Source of the DNA: Deltaproteobacteria bacterium
GTDB taxonomy: Bacteria; Myxococcota_A; UBA9160; SZUA-336
Direction of reading: 5' to 3'
Length of the DNA: 5,666 nt
Assembly: GCA_030665705.1 (NCBI GenBank)
Contig: DAOUZG010000136.1
Coordinates: 1 to 5,666 of the forward strand
Positions 5,355 to 5,666 of this stretch are shown here, piece by piece. Position 1 is the stretch's first letter. The number at the start of each line of letters is the position of its first letter. Made by a program: the position numbers and the translations under genes. The notes below the pieces were generated by a model. The model ran no database searches and had not been told where the DNA came from. It worked only from the letters and a program-made list of their open reading frames with translations.

Positions 5355-5666
5355 ATGCGGGTTGGTGCGGTTCGCGAACGCAAAGTCCGGGAGTACCGAG
5401 TCGCCCTGACGCCGGACGGCGCTCGCGTCCTCGTCGAGTCGGGGCACCAGGTCGTCGTCGAGACGACTGCAGGCGAGGGGAGCGGCTTCTCGGATGAGGA
5501 GTACGTGGCGATCGGAGCTCGGATCGCGAAGAGCATGGAGGAGGTGATCGGGGAGACCGATCTCGTGACAAAGGTGAAGGAGCCGACCCCCGAGGAGGTG
5601 GCGGCGATGCGGCCCGGCCAGGCGCTGTTCTGCTTCTTGCACCTGGCTCCGGAGGCCGAGCTCACG
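5355..5666 (+). CDS. ald: Alanine dehydrogenase, N-terminal part (runs off the window)
   Basis: First 104 codons of an NAD-dependent L-alanine dehydrogenase (L-alanine + NAD+ + H2O to pyruvate + NH4+ + NADH), a cytoplasmic hexameric enzyme. The sequence follows the family from residue 1: EYRVALTPDGARVLVESGH (13-31), AGEGSGFSDEEY (39-50), VKEPTPEE (74-81) and LFCFLHLAPEAELT (91-104). Arg15, Lys75 and His96 fall at the numbers known for substrate-binding and catalytic residues in characterised enzymes. The related transhydrogenase alpha subunit (PntA) lacks the GEGSGFSDEEY and FLHLA signatures, so Ald is preferred. The catalytic Asp near 270 and the Rossmann domain lie outside the window. ATG 5355 has AGGGAGG 6 bases upstream. 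It follows the lipoprotein by 67 bases, so it could be the last gene of the operon or have its own promoter. Confidence 0.95.
   Translation, partial: MRVGAVRERKVREYRVALTPDGARVLVESGHQVVVETTAGEGSGFSDEEYVAIGARIAKSMEEVIGETDLVTKVKEPTPEEVAAMRPGQALFCFLHLAPEAELT

Overview
The window is GC-rich bacterial DNA (roughly two thirds G+C by eye). It has dense coding, GTG as well as ATG starts, and good Shine-Dalgarno sequences in front of several genes. A probable lipoprotein carrying TolB-like PD40 repeats points to a Gram-negative host. The overall style fits a deltaproteobacterial-type lineage (Myxococcota, Desulfobacterota, Binatota or similar), but no taxonomic marker is present, so this is only an impression.

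Layout. Positions 1-279 hold no convincing complete gene. There is a small hairpin and a possible start of a minus-strand gene running off the left edge. Positions 280-3231 (minus strand) encode a 983-residue protein that joins an MrfA/YprA-type DEXH helicase (two RecA-like motif sets, a DUF1998 region and a Cys-rich zinc site) to a C-terminal DEDD-type 3'-5' exonuclease domain. Positions 3232-3345 are a short divergent promoter region. Rightward from there, four genes are packed head to tail: a cysteine-cluster-less Rrf2-family regulator (3346-3783), a JAMM/M67 metallopeptidase (3788-4339), a PD40-repeat lipoprotein (4340-5287) and the first 104 codons of alanine dehydrogenase (5355 to the window end). 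The first three are separated by 4 and 0 bases, so they are very probably one operon. ald has its own strong ribosome binding site after a 67-base gap that contains a perfect 12-base tandem repeat.

How it may work together. The helicase-exonuclease fusion looks like a single-chain version of the Bacillus MrfA+MrfB DNA-repair pair: unwinding and 3'-5' degradation in one polypeptide. The rightward genes suggest amino-acid and sulfur metabolism. Cluster-free Rrf2 proteins such as CymR control cysteine metabolism, stand-alone JAMM peptidases such as mycobacterial Mec release cysteine from a sulfur-carrier protein, and alanine dehydrogenase interconverts alanine and pyruvate. The sulfur carrier, its E1-like activator and a cysteine synthase are not in the window, so this link is inference. 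I see no CRISPR array, insertion sequence, rRNA or tRNA, and no recognisable defence island.
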